A DNA stretch of 64,000 nucleotides, from assembly GCF_009857475.1 (NCBI RefSeq), contig NZ_WWCJ01000003.1:308889-372888 (forward strand), written 5' to 3'. The stretch is from Pseudoduganella guangdongensis. Lineage in GTDB: Bacteria; Pseudomonadota; Gammaproteobacteria; Burkholderiales; Burkholderiaceae_D. Every line of letters starts with the position of its first letter. Position 1 is the first letter of the stretch. Shown here in pieces: positions 62,961 to 64,000 of the stretch. A model generated the notes under the pieces. That model searched no databases, was not told the origin of the DNA, and saw only the letters and a list, made by a program, of their open reading frames with translations. Both the position numbers and the translations under genes were made by a program.

Positions 62961-64000
62961 ATGTACACGCAATACTTCAACCTTAAACAGCTGCCTTTCT
63001 CGATTGCCCCGGACCCGCGCTACCTGTTCATGAGCGAACGGCACCGCGAGGCGCTGGCGCACCTGCTGTATGGCGTAGGCAGCGGCGGCGGCTTCGTGCT
63101 GCTCACCGGCGAGATCGGCGCGGGCAAGACTACGGTGTGCCGCTGCTTCATGGAGCAGATTCCGGCGGATTGCCGGCTAGCCTATATCTTCAATCCGAAA
63201 CTGACGGTGGCGGAACTGTTGCAGTCGGTGTGCGATGAGTTCCGTATTGTGCTCGGCGCGGGAGCACACAGCGTCAAAGCGTATGTGGATGCGATCAATG
63301 CCTACCTGCTGTCGTCGCACGCGGCGGGCTTGAATAACGTGCTGGTCATCGATGAGGCGCAGAACCTGTCGTCGGATGTGCTGGAACAACTGCGTTTGCT
63401 GACCAACCTGGAGACCAGTGAACGCAAGCTGCTGCAGATTATCCTGATCGGGCAGCCGGAGTTGCGCGGCATACTGGCGCGGCCTGAACTCGAACAACTG
63501 GCGCAGCGCGTGATTGCGCGCTATCACCTGGGGCCTTTGTCGGAGGCTGAGGTGGGGAGCTATATCCAGCACCGCCTGGCAGTTGCAGGCGCCGGGGCGG
63601 TGGAGCTGTTCCCGCGCGGTCTGCTGCGGCGCGTGCATCAATTGAGCAAGGGTGTGCCACGCCGTATCAACCTCTTATGCGACCGCTCCTTGCTGGGGGC
63701 TTATGTTGAAAATCGCGCGCAGGTGAATGCCACCATCTTGCGGCGCGCGGCGGAGGAGGTGTTTGCAGGGGAGGGCGCGCCAGCGGCGCGCGCGCGGCCG
63801 TGGCGCCTTGCAGCCGCTGGCGTCCTGACCGGCGCCGCGATTACGGCGGCTGCCGCCTGGCAGTTGATGCCATCCAACCCGGCTCCCGCCAGCGCCAGCG
63901 CCGCGCCGTCCGCCGCTGCTTCGTCGCCCGTCACCGCGCCGTCGCCAGCCCCCGTGCAGCGGGCCGCAGGCGCATCGTCGCCCGACACCGTGCCGCCACC
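62961..64000 (+). CDS. ExeA/GspA-like AAA ATPase, 5' part (runs off the window)
   Basis: At least 346 codons from ATG 62961. MYTQYFNLKQLPFSIAPDPRYLF and ERHREALAHLLYGV are the ExeA N-terminal hallmarks. Walker A is GEIGAGKTT (50-58), Walker B is VLVIDEAQNL, and QPELRGILARPELEQLAQRV contains the sensor region. A membrane helix (RLAAAGVLTGAAITAAAAWQL) follows at about residue 275 and leads to a Pro/Ala/Ser-rich periplasmic linker, with the C-terminal part (often peptidoglycan-binding) missing. GspA/ExeA helps insert the type II secretin. No gsp genes are visible yet to the right. Confidence 0.88.
   Translation, partial: MYTQYFNLKQLPFSIAPDPRYLFMSERHREALAHLLYGVGSGGGFVLLTGEIGAGKTTVCRCFMEQIPADCRLAYIFNPKLTVAELLQSVCDEFRIVLGAGAHSVKAYVDAINAYLLSSHAAGLNNVLVIDEAQNLSSDVLEQLRLLTNLETSERKLLQIILIGQPELRGILARPELEQLAQRVIARYHLGPLSEAEVGSYIQHRLAVAGAGAVELFPRGLLRRVHQLSKGVPRRINLLCDRSLLGAYVENRAQVNATILRRAAEEVFAGEGAPAARARPWRLAAAGVLTGAAITAAAAWQLMPSNPAPASASAAPSAAASSPVTAPSPAPVQRAAGASSPDTVPP

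Overview
The window is a chromosomal stretch of a high-GC Gram-negative bacterium. The gene set points to Betaproteobacteria, order Burkholderiales, most likely Oxalobacteraceae (Massilia/Duganella-like). The signs are a PEP-CTERM protein, the rpsP-rimM-trmD-rplS order, a DUF3579 protein, a CobD/CbiB-family protein beside a CoA pyrophosphatase, and many outer-membrane and TonB functions. The genus is inferred from gene content only. No rRNA, tRNA, CRISPR array, complete insertion sequence or prophage was recognised.

Layout. 1-8.7 kb: housekeeping and signalling genes (pyrF end, exonuclease I, DUF5610, GGDEF, BtuF-like protein, HPF-like protein, DUF1345, MFS, iron-sulfur flavin reductase, SDR). 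8.7-13 kb: a small HTH-like protein, a protein with ten 12-residue AYSGRV repeats, an orphan CHASE histidine kinase and a PEP-CTERM protein. 13-17.5 kb: glnS, then a tight four-gene operon of a J-domain protein and three unrecognised proteins. 17.5-29 kb: a LysR/MFS pair, a CaiB-type CoA transferase, a glycerophosphodiesterase, alaS, tusA, etfBA and an acyl-CoA dehydrogenase. 29-33.6 kb: ada overlapped with a PEP-mutase-like gene, a polysaccharide deacetylase, LysE and small envelope proteins. 33.7-41.5 kb: rpsP-rimM-trmD-rplS, a truncated Rpn nuclease remnant, a NUDIX hydrolase, a CobD-like protein, DUF3579 and an M16 protease.

41.5-60.6 kb is an N-acetylglucosamine/chitin-oligosaccharide utilisation region in two blocks. 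Block 1 holds a GntR regulator, a TonB receptor, a GH18 hydrolase, a NagX-like acyltransferase homologue and a second DUF5009 protein. Block 2 is a ten-gene, almost gapless minus-strand operon: nagK, gntR, nagA, nagB-II, ABC binding protein, two permeases, GH3 hexosaminidase, AmpG-like MFS and ABC ATPase. Together they suggest outer-membrane uptake, periplasmic trimming, ABC/MFS import, hydrolysis to GlcNAc, phosphorylation, deacetylation and deamination. Recurrent TGGTAT half-sites upstream of both blocks are candidate operators for the paired GntR regulators.

60.7-64 kb: a 16-rung DUF2807 repeat protein, two small proteins and the 5' part of an ExeA-like ATPase.

A second theme is a set of long, near-perfect palindromes between genes. 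They share short GGGTCAG or GGGTACG cores but otherwise differ from each other. Several supply or abut the stop codons of the flanking genes. The strongest candidates for undescribed biology are the AYSGRV repeat protein, the J-domain operon and these palindromes.
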